DNA from: Cronobacter condimenti 1330
GTDB taxonomy: Bacteria > Pseudomonadota > Gammaproteobacteria > Enterobacterales > Enterobacteriaceae
Length of the DNA: 64,000 bases
Direction: 5' to 3'
NCBI RefSeq assembly: GCF_001277255.1
Contig: NZ_CP012264.1
Location: 1,860,001 to 1,924,000 of the forward strand
Each line of letters begins with the position of its first letter. The stretch's first letter is position 1. The translations under genes and the position numbers were made by a program. Below, piece by piece: positions 9,460 to 20,143 of the stretch. The notes below the pieces were generated by a model that worked only from the letters and a program-made list of their open reading frames with translations, made no database searches and was not told where the DNA came from.

Positions 9460-9461
9460 TT

Positions 9462-10952
<1,491 letters not shown>

Positions 10953-10972
10953 GGCGAGAAAAAGGATAAGAC

Positions 10973-11719
10973 ATGTTAAGCATTAACGATTTACAGGTCA
11001 GCGTAGAAGAGAAGGCCATCCTGCGCGGTTTAAACCTTGAAGTAAAACCAGGGGAGGTGCACGCCATCATGGGGCCGAACGGCTCGGGGAAAAGTACGCT
11101 TTCTGCGACGCTTGCCGGGCGCGAAGATTATGAAATCACCGGCGGTGAAGTGCATTTCAAAGGCAAAGATCTGCTGACGCTGTCGCCGGAAGAGCGTGCG
11201 GGCGAAGGCATCTTTATGGCATTTCAGTATCCGGTAGAGATCCCGGGCGTCAGCAACCAGTTCTTCCTGCAGACCGCGCTGAACGCGGTACGCGAATACC
11301 GCGGCCAGGAAGAACTCGACCGTTTTGACTTCCAGGATTTGATGGAAGAGAAAATCAAGCTGCTGAAAATGCCGGAAGATTTGCTGACCCGTTCTGTGAA
11401 CGTTGGCTTCTCCGGCGGTGAGAAAAAACGTAACGATATTCTCCAGATGGCGGTGCTGGAGCCGGAGCTGTGCATCCTCGATGAGACGGACTCAGGTCTG
11501 GATATCGACGCCCTGAAGATAGTCTCTGAAGGCGTGAACGCGCTTCGTGACGGTAAGCGTGCGTTTATCATCGTTACCCACTACCAGCGCATTCTGGACT
11601 ATATCAAGCCTGATTTTGTTCATGTGCTGTATCAGGGGCGGATCGTGAAGTCTGGCGACTTCTCTCTGGTCAAACAGCTGGAGGAGCAGGGCTATGGCTG
11701 GCTTACCGAACAACAGTAA
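10973..11719 (+). CDS. sufC: SufC, ATPase of the SufBCD complex
   Basis: The product is a 248-residue ABC-type ATPase. Walker A is G-P-N-G-S-G-K-S-T (about residues 35-43), the signature is F-S-G-G-E-K-K-R, and Walker B ends L-C-I-L-D-E-T-D-S-G-L-D. It has no membrane segment and works in the cytosol, driving the rearrangement of SufB/SufD needed for cluster assembly. Its 3' end overlaps sufD by 26 bp, as in E. coli. Confidence 0.97.
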   Translation: MLSINDLQVSVEEKAILRGLNLEVKPGEVHAIMGPNGSGKSTLSATLAGREDYEITGGEVHFKGKDLLTLSPEERAGEGIFMAFQYPVEIPGVSNQFFLQTALNAVREYRGQEELDRFDFQDLMEEKIKLLKMPEDLLTRSVNVGFSGGEKKRNDILQMAVLEPELCILDETDSGLDIDALKIVSEGVNALRDGKRAFIIVTHYQRILDYIKPDFVHVLYQGRIVKSGDFSLVKQLEEQGYGWLTEQQ

Positions 11720-12968
11720 CGCGCTGCAACAGTGGCATCGCCTGTTTGAGGCGCAGGGCGGGGAACGCTCTGAAGAGGCGCGCGAGCATTTGCAACAGCT
11801 GCTGCGTCTCGGGCTGCCCACCCGTAAACATGAAAACTGGAAATACACGCCGCTCGACGGCTTACTGAAGCACGACTTCGTCATGCCTGCGGCCCAGCCG
11901 CTTAGCCGTGACGCGTGCGATGAACTCGCCTTACCGGTTGACGCGCTACGCCTGGTGTTTGTCGATGGCCGCTTCGCCCCAGAGCTTAGCGACGCGCATG
12001 ACGGCAGCGGATTTGAAATTAGCGTCAACGACAGCCGCAGCGGGTTGCCTGCGCCGGTTCAGCCGGAAGCGTTTTTACACCTGACGGAAAGCCTGGCGCA
12101 CACCGTCACGCATATTCGGGTGGCACGTAACCAGCAGCCGCAAAAAGCACTACTGCTGATGCATATCAGCGCAGGCCGCGCCGGCGATGAAATCAATACC
12201 GTGCATTATCGTCATCATCTGGATCTTGGCGAAGGCGCGCAGGCGACGGTTATCGAACATTACGTCAGCCGCGATGCGCAGCCGCACTTCACCGGCGCGA
12301 GACTGACCATGCAGGTTGGCGCTAACGCGCAGCTTAATCACTATAAGCTTGCGTTTGAAAACCCGGTGAGCTGGCATTTTGCGCATAACGATCTGCTGGT
12401 CTCGCAGGACGCGCAGGCGGCCAGCAGCAGTTTTCTGCTGGGTGCGGGCGTCCTGCGCCACAACACCAGCACACAGCTTAACGGCGAAAACATTACGCTT
12501 CGGGTCAACAGCCTGGCGCTGCCGGTAAATAATGAAGTGTGCGATACCCGTACCTGGCTTGAGCACAACAAAGGCTACTGCAACAGCCGCCAGTTGCATA
12601 AAACCATCGTGCGTGACAAAGGCCGCGCGGTGTTTAACGGGCTGATTAACGTCGCGCAGCATGCGATTAAAACCGACGGTCAGATGAGCAATAACAACCT
12701 GCTGCTGGGCCGACTGGCGGAAGTCGATACTAAACCGCAGCTGGAAATTTATGCCGATGACGTGAAATGCAGCCACGGCGCGACGGTGGGCCGCATTGAC
12801 GATGAGCAAATGTTCTATCTGCGCTCGCGCGGCATTAACGAACAGGCGGCGCAGCAGATGATTATCTTCGCGTTCGCCGCGGAGCTGACGGAAAGCATCC
12901 ACGACGAGGCGCTCAAACAGCAGGTGCTGGCCCGTATCGGTCAGCGCTTTGCAGGGGGAGAGGCATGA
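11694..12968 (+). CDS. sufD: SufD, Fe-S scaffold subunit
   Basis: This 424-residue protein is a SufB paralogue and matches E. coli SufD from its first residues (M-A-G-L-P-N). It is the partner of SufB and SufC and is needed for iron entry into the scaffold. The start at 11694 lies inside sufC behind a GGAGGAG ribosome site. The stop overlaps the sufS ATG (ATGA), so translation is coupled along the operon. Confidence 0.96.
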   Translation: MAGLPNNSNALQQWHRLFEAQGGERSEEAREHLQQLLRLGLPTRKHENWKYTPLDGLLKHDFVMPAAQPLSRDACDELALPVDALRLVFVDGRFAPELSDAHDGSGFEISVNDSRSGLPAPVQPEAFLHLTESLAHTVTHIRVARNQQPQKALLLMHISAGRAGDEINTVHYRHHLDLGEGAQATVIEHYVSRDAQPHFTGARLTMQVGANAQLNHYKLAFENPVSWHFAHNDLLVSQDAQAASSSFLLGAGVLRHNTSTQLNGENITLRVNSLALPVNNEVCDTRTWLEHNKGYCNSRQLHKTIVRDKGRAVFNGLINVAQHAIKTDGQMSNNNLLLGRLAEVDTKPQLEIYADDVKCSHGATVGRIDDEQMFYLRSRGINEQAAQQMIIFAFAAELTESIHDEALKQQVLARIGQRFAGGEA

Positions 12969-14185
12969 GTTTTTCTCTACAGCAGGTGCGCAGCGACTTC
13001 CCGGTGCTGACGCGCGAGGTTAACGGCCAGCCGCTGGCGTATCTCGACAGCGCGGCCAGTGCCCAGAAGCCGCTCGCAGTGATTGACGCCGAGGCGGAGT
13101 TTTACCGTCATGGCTATGCCGCGGTCCATCGCGGTATTCACACGCTGAGCGCGCAAGCGACCCAGCGTATGGAAGATGTGCGTTCACGTGCGGCGCAGTT
13201 TATTAATGCGCGTCTGCCGGAAGAGATAGTCTTTGTCCGCGGCACAACCGAGGGGATAAACCTGGTGGCGAACAGCTGGGGTAACAGCCAGCTGCGCGCG
13301 GGCGATAACCTTATCGTCACCGCCATGGAGCATCACGCGAATATTGTGCCGTGGCAGATGCTGTGTGAGCGCACTGGCGCGCAGCTGCGGGTATTGCCGA
13401 TAAACCAGGACGGCACACTGCAGCTTGATAAACTGCCCTCATTGATGGATGACCGCACCCGGCTTCTGGCGGTCACGCACGTCTCTAATGTGCTCGGTAC
13501 TGAAAACCCGGTGGCGGACATTGTTGCGACTGCCCACCAGGCGGGTGTGAAAGTGCTGGTGGACGGCGCGCAGGCAGTGATGCACCACAAGGTGGACGTT
13601 CAGGCGCTGGATTGTGACTTCTATCTTTTCTCCGGTCATAAGCTCTACGGGCCGACCGGTATTGGCGTGCTTTACGTTAAAGAAGATATTCTCCAGGCGA
13701 TGCCGCCGTGGGAAGGGGGCGGGGCGATGATCGCAACCGTCAGCCTGACTGAGGGCACCACCTGGGCTGCCGCGCCGTGGCGCTTTGAAGCGGGCACGCC
13801 GAATACGGGTGGAATTATCGGGCTTGGCGCGGCGATGAATTATGTTGACGCAATTGGCCTCGATAATATTCACGATTACGAGCGCACGCTGATGACCTAT
13901 GCACTGCGTGAATTGCAGGCGGTGCCGGATCTGCATATCTACGGCCCTGCCGAACGGCTGGGGGTTATTGCCTTTAACCTTGGCAAACATCACGCCTACG
14001 ACGTGGGCAGTTTTCTTGATAACTACGGTGTTGCGGTGCGTACCGGGCATCACTGCGCGATGCCGCTCATGGAATTTTACGGCGTACCTGCAATGTGCCG
14101 CGCGTCGCTCGCGATGTACAATACCGAAGATGAAGTGGACCGGCTGGTCGCCGGGCTTATCCGCATTCATCGTTTGTTAGGCTGA
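12965..14185 (+). CDS. sufS: SufS, cysteine desulfurase
   Basis: The product is a 406-residue class V PLP enzyme of group II. Lys226 in S-G-H-K-L-Y-G-P should hold the PLP, and Cys364 in T-G-H-H-C-A-M-P carries the persulfide. It releases sulfur from L-cysteine and transfers it to SufE. Some SufS enzymes also act on selenocysteine, which could matter because a selenoprotein is encoded in this window, but that link is only a suggestion. Confidence 0.97.
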   Translation: MSFSLQQVRSDFPVLTREVNGQPLAYLDSAASAQKPLAVIDAEAEFYRHGYAAVHRGIHTLSAQATQRMEDVRSRAAQFINARLPEEIVFVRGTTEGINLVANSWGNSQLRAGDNLIVTAMEHHANIVPWQMLCERTGAQLRVLPINQDGTLQLDKLPSLMDDRTRLLAVTHVSNVLGTENPVADIVATAHQAGVKVLVDGAQAVMHHKVDVQALDCDFYLFSGHKLYGPTGIGVLYVKEDILQAMPPWEGGGAMIATVSLTEGTTWAAAPWRFEAGTPNTGGIIGLGAAMNYVDAIGLDNIHDYERTLMTYALRELQAVPDLHIYGPAERLGVIAFNLGKHHAYDVGSFLDNYGVAVRTGHHCAMPLMEFYGVPAMCRASLAMYNTEDEVDRLVAGLIRIHRLLG

Positions 14186-14196
14186 AAGGAGCGATA

Positions 14197-14613
14197 ATGG
14201 CTGGTTTGCCGGAAAAAGAGAAACTGCTGCGTAACTTTAACCGTTGCGCGAACTGGGAAGAAAAATATCTCTATATCATCGAGCTTGGCCAGCGGCTGGC
14301 ACCGCTCGATGACGCGGACCGTACGCCGGCGCATCGTATTCTGGGCTGCCAGAGCCAGGTCTGGATTGTGATGTCACCGCGCGACGATGGCGTCATTGAG
14401 ATGCGTGGCGACAGTGACGCGGCCATCGTGAAAGGGCTTATCGCCGTCGTGTTTGCGCTCTACCAGCAGATGACCGCGCAGGATATCGTCAGTTTCGACA
14501 TTCGCTCGTGGTTTGAAGAGATGTCGCTGACCCAGCATCTTACCCCGTCCCGCTCACAAGGCTTAGAGGCGATGATCCGCGCTATCCGCGCGAAAGCCGC
14601 CGACCTGAGCTAA
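14197..14613 (+). CDS. sufE: SufE, sulfur acceptor for SufS
   Basis: The product is 138 residues with the acceptor Cys51 in H-R-I-L-G-C-Q-S. It takes persulfide from SufS Cys364, stimulates the desulfurase and passes sulfur to SufB. It is the last gene of the operon, with an AAAGGAG ribosome site. An imperfect 9-bp hairpin without a T-run follows (14641-14661). Confidence 0.97.
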   Translation: MAGLPEKEKLLRNFNRCANWEEKYLYIIELGQRLAPLDDADRTPAHRILGCQSQVWIVMSPRDDGVIEMRGDSDAAIVKGLIAVVFALYQQMTAQDIVSFDIRSWFEEMSLTQHLTPSRSQGLEAMIRAIRAKAADLS

Positions 14614-14640
14614 TCTTACAGCACGGCTTTCTCCTGTCAC

Positions 14641-14661
14641 GCGAGGCCCGATGGGCTTCGC
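14641..14661 (+). terminator. Hairpin after sufE, possible end of suf transcript
   Basis: GCGAGGCCC-GAT-GGGCTTCGC forms a 9-bp stem with one G-T pair. No T-run follows, so it may stabilise the 3' end or be a weak or Rho-assisted terminator. Confidence 0.4.
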
Positions 14662-14707
14662 GGATGTTCAGCCTTCCGACGCCCGTCGGTGAAAACAGGT
14701 CGTGCTT

Positions 14708-15742
14708 ATGAAACGCAATTTTTCCTGCCCATTGCTCGCGCTGTGGCTACTTGGCGCGGCGCAGGTTCACGCTGTGGATTATCCGCTGCCGCCGCCTGGC
14801 AGTCGTCTTATTGGCGAAAACCAGACATACCTTGTCCCGCGTGAGAGCCAAAACCTGGAAAAAATCGCCGAGCGCTATCAGACCGGCGTGCTGTTATTGC
14901 TGGAGGCGAATAATACGGTCGACCCGTATCTGCCGATGGCCGGCAGCGAGTTGATTATCCCAACGCAAATGATATTGCCCGACACGCCGCGTGAGGGCAT
15001 TGTCGTCAACCTGGCGGAGTTGCGTCTCTACTATTATCCGCCGGGTGAACCTCGCGTTGAGGTCTACCCTATTGGCATTGGCCTGACAGGCCGCGAAACG
15101 CCGGTCATGTCGACGCGCATTATACAGAAAATCCCCAACCCGACCTGGACCCCGACGGCCGCCATGCGCGCCCGTTCGCAGGCCCACGGCGTCACGTTGC
15201 CAGCAGTGATTCCCGCCGGGCCGAATAACCCGCTGGGGCGCTTTGCGCTGCGTTTACAGCAGGGCGGCGGTGAATATCTCATTCATGGCACCAATGCCCG
15301 CAGCAGCATCGGGCTGCGGGCCAGCTCCGGATGTATACGTATGCGCGCGGCGGATATTAAAGCGCTCTTTAATCAGGTGGCGTGGGGAGCACGCGTGCAA
15401 ATTATCAACGAACCCGTGAAATATTCTACCGAGCCTGATGGCGAGAGGTATGTTGAAGTGCATCAGCCGCTGTCGCGCAGTGACGCGGATAATCCGCAGA
15501 CGATGCCGGTTGCCATCAATGCAGCATTTGGCCAGTTCATTGACGATGCGGGCACCGATACGCTCGCGGTAGATAACGCGCTGACGCGCCGTACAGGCTA
15601 CCCGGTTATCGTGAGTGCATCTGGCGGAAAGCCGGCACCTGTGACACCGATACAGAGCGCCAGGGCTGCGGTGATTTCATCAGGCAGTGAGAGCGTTAAT
15701 GAAGCTGTGGTGCAGCCATCGGTTCATATGACCGTACAGTGA
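14708..15742 (+). CDS. ldtE: LdtE (YnhG), L,D-transpeptidase
   Basis: The precursor is about 344 residues. A signal peptide ends near V-H-A, a LysM peptidoglycan-binding domain covers about 38-90, and a YkuD L,D-transpeptidase domain covers about 95-235. The catalytic Cys209 is in S-S-G-C-I-R-M, with the H-G-T motif upstream. LdtD and LdtE form 3-3 (mDap-mDap) cross-links in the periplasm. The C-terminal tail beyond about 260 is poorly conserved. A GTG at 14702 is in frame, but the AGG ribosome site is better spaced for the ATG at 14708. The neighbour lpp encodes the lipoprotein that related Ldt enzymes attach to peptidoglycan. Confidence 0.93.
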   Translation: MKRNFSCPLLALWLLGAAQVHAVDYPLPPPGSRLIGENQTYLVPRESQNLEKIAERYQTGVLLLLEANNTVDPYLPMAGSELIIPTQMILPDTPREGIVVNLAELRLYYYPPGEPRVEVYPIGIGLTGRETPVMSTRIIQKIPNPTWTPTAAMRARSQAHGVTLPAVIPAGPNNPLGRFALRLQQGGGEYLIHGTNARSSIGLRASSGCIRMRAADIKALFNQVAWGARVQIINEPVKYSTEPDGERYVEVHQPLSRSDADNPQTMPVAINAAFGQFIDDAGTDTLAVDNALTRRTGYPVIVSASGGKPAPVTPIQSARAAVISSGSESVNEAVVQPSVHMTVQ

Positions 15743-15831
15743 CGTGACAACGCACGTTTTCCACGCGCATAAAGCAGAAAGAGCATCAGTGTGGCAAAGG
15801 GAAAGCGCAAGAATAAGAGGGCAGAAGCGGG

Positions 15832-15866
15832 GCAAAAAAAATGGCGCACAATGTGCGCCATTTTTC
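15832..15866 (-). terminator. lpp terminator
   Basis: On the minus strand ATGGCGCACA/TGTGCGCCAT forms a strong stem, followed by eight T. The plus side also carries a short T-run, so it could serve ldtE as well. Confidence 0.92.
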
Positions 15867-15881
15867 TTTCACACGGTACTA

Positions 15882-16130
<249 letters not shown>

Positions 16131-16134
16131 CTAG

Positions 16135-16200
16135 ATTGAGTTAATCTCCATGTAGCGTTACAAGTATTACACAAAGTTTTTTAGGTTGAGAATATTTTTT
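16135..16200 (-). promoter_or_regulatory. lpp promoter and leader
   Basis: The minus-strand block is almost identical to the E. coli lpp promoter as remembered: an AT-rich A-tract, a CTCAAC region, and a TAATAC -10 (plus-strand 16164-16169), then the leader ending in GAGGGTATTAATA. The remaining bases between lpp and pykF (16201-16370) are AT-rich and show nothing further. Confidence 0.8.
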
Positions 16201-16375
16201 TGATGGGAATACGCTTAATTTTGATCGTTCGCTCAAAGAAGCATCGACATTGCGCGAACCATTAAAAAAAATGAAAGAAAACAGGCGACTTTCATCGGAT
16301 TCATCTTAGAAAAAATCAACGTTAAATAGTGAAATCCGATTTGCTTTTTTATTCACAGCGTCTATTTAAGCCAAA

Positions 16376-16404
16376 TTAAAAGGCGCCTTTCGGCACCTTT
16401 TTAA
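16376..16404 (-). terminator. pykF terminator
   Basis: On the minus strand AAAAGGTGCC-GAAA-GGCGCCTTTT forms a stem with a GNRA loop and a T-run, 27 bp beyond the pykF stop. Confidence 0.88.
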
Positions 16405-16430
16405 TCGTGTTTAAAAAAAGGTGGATATTA

Positions 16431-17843
16431 TTACAGGACGTGCACAGAAGCGGTGTTAGTCGTGCCGCTCGGAACCAGCGCGCCTGACACCATCACTACC
16501 ACGTCGCCTTTTTTCGCAAGGCCGCTTTCCAGCGCAGCGTCTTTACCAAGACGGTAGAAATCGTCAGTAGAGGAGATCTCTTTCACCAGCTGCGGTACCA
16601 CGCCTTTGCTCAGCACCAGCTGACGCGCAGTCAGTTCGTTGGTGGTCAGGGCAAGGATAGTGGCATCCGGGAAGTATTTACGTACGGACTTCGCTGATTT
16701 ACCGCCTTCAGTCGCAACCACAATCAACGGCGCTTCCAGTTTCTCAGCGGTTTCTACCGCACCACGACATACGGCTTCAGTGATGCGCAGCTTGCGGCTG
16801 TCATTGTTGAACTCCAGACGGCTGGTCATTACGCGGTCGGTACGCTCGCAGATAGTCGCCATGATGGTCACAGCTTCCAGCGGGTATTTCCCTTTAGCAG
16901 ATTCACCCGACAGCATCACGGCATCGGTACCATCCAGAATGGCGTTCGCTACGTCGCCTGCTTCCGCCCGGGTCGGACGCGGGTTTTTAATCATGGAGTC
17001 CAGCATCTGGGTCGCAGTAATAACCACTTTGCGCGCGCGGATACATTTCTCGATCATCATTTTCTGCGCGAAGATGACTTCTTCAACCGGGATTTCAACG
17101 CCCAGGTCGCCGCGCGCAACCATGATGCCGTCAGACGCTTCGAGGATATCGTCGAAGTTATTCAGGCCTTCCTGGTTTTCGATTTTCGAAATAATCTGGA
17201 TGTGCTCGCCGCCGTGCGCTTTCAGGTGCTGGCGAATTTCTTCGACGTCAGAGCGTTTACGAATAAAGGAAGCCGCAACGAAATCGACGCCTTGTTCACA
17301 ACCAAAGATAAGGTCTTTTTTATCTTTTTCCGCCAGTGCCGGCAGGGCGATAGAAACGCCCGGCAGGTTTACGCCTTTGTTTTCGCCCAGGTCACCGTTG
17401 TTCAGCACTTTACAAATAACGTTATTGCCTTCGATGGCGGTAACTTCCATGCCAATCAGGCCGTCATCCACCAGCACGGTGTTGCCCACGGAAAGATCTT
17501 TCGTGAAGCCTTCATAAGTTACTGCAACGATTTCACTGTTGCCCACCACAGATTTGTCCGTGGTGAAAGTAAAGGTTTGACCGGCTTTCAGAGAAACGTC
17601 GTTACCGCCTTCCAGTTTGATGGTGCGGATTTCCGGGCCTTTGGTATCCAGCAGAATAGCGGCTTGCTTACCGGTTTTCGCCAGAACGTTGCGCAGGTTT
17701 TTGATGCGCTGACCGTGTTCTTCGTAATCGCCATGGGAGAAGTTAAGGCGCATCACGTTCATGCCCGCATCGAGCATTTTGGTCAGCATTTCTTCAGATT
17801 CGGTTTTCGGACCGATGGTGCAAACAATTTTCGTCTTTTTCAT
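16431..17843 (-). CDS. pykF: PykF, pyruvate kinase I
   Basis: The product is 470 residues and about as long as, and highly similar to, E. coli PykF. It includes the T-K-G-P-E-I-R-T segment, the M-V-A-R-G-D-L-G-V-E-I-P signature with the active site, and the C-terminal allosteric domain. It converts phosphoenolpyruvate and ADP to pyruvate and ATP and is activated by fructose 1,6-bisphosphate. The frame is open to 17939, but homology and length fix the start at M-K-K-T-K (17843). Confidence 0.97.
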   Translation of the reverse strand: MKKTKIVCTIGPKTESEEMLTKMLDAGMNVMRLNFSHGDYEEHGQRIKNLRNVLAKTGKQAAILLDTKGPEIRTIKLEGGNDVSLKAGQTFTFTTDKSVVGNSEIVAVTYEGFTKDLSVGNTVLVDDGLIGMEVTAIEGNNVICKVLNNGDLGENKGVNLPGVSIALPALAEKDKKDLIFGCEQGVDFVAASFIRKRSDVEEIRQHLKAHGGEHIQIISKIENQEGLNNFDDILEASDGIMVARGDLGVEIPVEEVIFAQKMMIEKCIRARKVVITATQMLDSMIKNPRPTRAEAGDVANAILDGTDAVMLSGESAKGKYPLEAVTIMATICERTDRVMTSRLEFNNDSRKLRITEAVCRGAVETAEKLEAPLIVVATEGGKSAKSVRKYFPDATILALTTNELTARQLVLSKGVVPQLVKEISSTDDFYRLGKDAALESGLAKKGDVVVMVSGALVPSGTTNTASVHVL

Positions 17844-18047
17844 GACAGTCTTAATCTTTAGTTGAAGGATATGGAAATCATGCCCTGCGGCGTGCTTTGC
17901 CGGTCGGGTAAACTTGTGTTGCGAAAGTTGTGATGCCACAGCCTAAGGATAGGTGACATCAAAAGAGCGTGCAGGAGAAAGTGTGCTTGTGGTTCAGCCA
18001 GGCGGCGAGAGAGCAAATGTTCGACGGTAAAGGCGTTATCCAATGTG

Positions 18048-18081
18048 CTGAAACCATTCAAGTTAGAATGCCCGCATTATA
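18048..18081 (-). promoter_or_regulatory. pykF promoter with Cra operator
   Basis: On the minus strand a consensus -10 TATAAT (plus 18076-18081) predicts a start near 18069. Just downstream, 18048-18062 reads GCTGAAACCATTCAA on the plus strand, close to the Cra (FruR) consensus GCTGAAACGATTCA. An operator over the first transcribed bases fits the Cra repression known for E. coli pykF. Confidence 0.7.
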
Positions 18082-18109
18082 GCTTCCGGCTACGCAGAAA
18101 GGAATTAAA

Positions 18110-18848
18110 AACGCTGTTTCATTATGGAAAAACCTCCACCGCTTCGTTTCTGTTGCTTATCCGTTAAGGAAGCATGACAAAACGTTATCAGCAAACTTTT
18201 ATTGTACAAGTGTGTTGTGAAGGCTCTCTCAATTATCGATATTGCTGCTTAAATTATATTCATCGCCCCAAAACGTTTCGGAATCTTATTTTGGTTTATT
18301 CGCGAAACAAAAAAATAATTATTCTCATCTTAATTTATAACGTGCGTGTTTAATTTTTATTCGTTAATAAAACTACCGCGCTCATGAAACCCTACTAATA
18401 TTTGCTGTGGGGCGGCGTGCATCGTTGCCGGTTTTCCTATTGAAAATAAACAAAGAGTATGTTTTTAGCGTCTGGTTGATGGTCAAAAAATATATTCTTT
18501 CCGCTTCGAAATAGCCTGATCTGCGTATTGCAAGGTGAGGATAATCCTAAAGTGGTGTCTCTATAAGAGTGCTAAATGCTTGTAAAGTTTAGCTTTAGTG
18601 AAAAGTCACTTACAGTGACATTTATCTATCTATTTGATAATAAAGGTTTTTTATATTTGGTAAAAATTTGCAATAAGTAACGATGTAGCTACACTAAAAC
18701 CATCATTTTGTCTGCTCAACGGATTGGCGATATGTCGGATAAATAACTGCGTCAGACAGCACCTGTCTGAGCATTGACGTGTGTCTAAAACACGTTGGGT
18801 TAATTATTTAATAGCAGCATAACCCTGATACTGATAATTAAGGTAGGT
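18110..18848. other. AT-rich leader region of the autotransporter locus
   Basis: About 740 bp without a convincing gene, clearly more AT-rich than its flanks. Near its 3' end are two hairpins: TCAGACAG-CAC-CTGTCTGA (18752-18770), a perfect 8-bp stem, and ACGTGT-N7-ACACGT (18777-18795). They lie in the probable 5' leader of the glycosyltransferase gene. No T-run follows either one. AT-rich upstream DNA is typical of H-NS-silenced accessory loci; that is an inference. Confidence 0.5.
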
Positions 18849-20111
18849 ATGGCGATGACATCTGTATCATCTGCCAGTAATGGCTACGCCTTTATTTTAC
18901 CCCCGGATATACCCACGCAGCAGGGGCCGGAAGGCATTCTTTATGACTTTAACGATGGCGCGCGACTGCTTCTTCCGGCAGGCGACTGGCGCGTTGAAAT
19001 AAGCGATAACGAAACGGGAAATATACTTTTTGCGAGTGATATCGCTGAAGGTTGGGTGATCAGCACCAAAAAATACTATGTCCCTTTTCGCCTGCAGGTC
19101 TGGAAGAAAGGGCAGGATGAACCGCTGCTCGATCATGCGCTCGACATGCGCGACAAACCCGTACTCATCTCCTTTCCCACCGGCACATTGGGCGACCTGG
19201 TCGGCTGGGTGCCATACGCCGAGCGTTTTCGTCAGACCTTTGGCTGCCAGGTGGAATGCACCATGGCACAGCCCATTATCGAGCTTTTCGCGCCGGTCTA
19301 CCCGGAATTGCAGTTCTACGCACCGGACCGCTGGGCAAACGAACGCACCCATCGTGAACCACCTTACGCCACCTGGCGCGTCGGACTCTTTTTTCAGGGC
19401 GACCTCGACAAACAGCCGTTTGATTTCCGCGCCGTCGGCCTGCACCGCACCGCCGGTCACATTCTTGGCGTCGACCCCACGGAAATCGTACCGGATTTGC
19501 GTCAGAACGCGCCGCGTCAGATAGCGGAACCCTACGTGTGTATCGCCACACAATCCACAAGCCAGGCCAAATTCTGGAACAACGGTAGCGGCTGGCATGA
19601 AGTTATCGAATTTCTGAAAGCGCAGGGTTATCGCGTTTTATGCATCGATAAAGAGCGCGTCGTCGGACGCGGTTATGTCTGGAACCGGATCCCTCACGGC
19701 GTAGAAGATTTCACCGGCAGCCTGCCACTGCGCGATCGCGTGGCGCTGCTGGAGCACGCCGAATTCTTTATCGGCCTTGGCAGCGGGCTTTCCTGGCTTG
19801 CCTGGGGCTGTCGCATCCCTGTCGTGCTGATAAGCGGCTTTAGCCTGCCCGGCAGCGAATTTTATACCCCCTGGCGCGTCATCAATACCCACGTTTGTAA
19901 CGGCTGCTGGGATGACGTGCGTCTGAATTTTGACCATCAGGACTATTTCTGGTGTCCGCGCCACAAAGGCACGGACCGGCAGTACGAGTGCACGCGTTTT
20001 ATCACGGGTAAACAGGTGATAGGCCATATACGTCGGCTTATCTCCCTGAAAAGCAACCCATTCGACATCAAAACAACAGCATTGGCAGACCCAAATCAAC
20101 ACGCCGCCTGA
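18849..20111 (+). CDS. Autotransporter heptosyltransferase, Aah/TibC (BAHT) family
   Basis: The product is 420 residues. It fits the bacterial autotransporter heptosyltransferase family: an N-terminal beta-rich domain (about 1-100), then a GT-B type catalytic region including F-P-T-G-T-L-G-D and G-L-G-S-G-L-S-W-L-A-W-G. Near the C-terminus is a four-cysteine iron finger: Cys350, Cys353, Cys369 and Cys381 (C-N-G-C, W-C-P, E-C-T). These enzymes transfer ADP-heptose to Ser/Thr of self-associating autotransporters in the cytosol before export. The huge strand-loop-strand autotransporter starts 32 bp downstream, the expected substrate. An alternative ATG lies at 18855; the AAGGTAGG site suits either. 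Confidence 0.85.
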   Translation: MAMTSVSSASNGYAFILPPDIPTQQGPEGILYDFNDGARLLLPAGDWRVEISDNETGNILFASDIAEGWVISTKKYYVPFRLQVWKKGQDEPLLDHALDMRDKPVLISFPTGTLGDLVGWVPYAERFRQTFGCQVECTMAQPIIELFAPVYPELQFYAPDRWANERTHREPPYATWRVGLFFQGDLDKQPFDFRAVGLHRTAGHILGVDPTEIVPDLRQNAPRQIAEPYVCIATQSTSQAKFWNNGSGWHEVIEFLKAQGYRVLCIDKERVVGRGYVWNRIPHGVEDFTGSLPLRDRVALLEHAEFFIGLGSGLSWLAWGCRIPVVLISGFSLPGSEFYTPWRVINTHVCNGCWDDVRLNFDHQDYFWCPRHKGTDRQYECTRFITGKQVIGHIRRLISLKSNPFDIKTTALADPNQHAA

Positions 20112-20121
20112 CGGCGTGTTG
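20097..20121 (+). other. Hairpin at the glycosyltransferase/autotransporter junction
   Basis: A perfect 10-bp inverted repeat CAACACGCCG/CGGCGTGTTG with a 5-base loop spans the glycosyltransferase stop codon. No T-run follows. It may protect or separate the enzyme mRNA from the autotransporter mRNA. Confidence 0.6.
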
Positions 20122-20143
20122 AGCGGGTTTCGAGGGCATCAAC

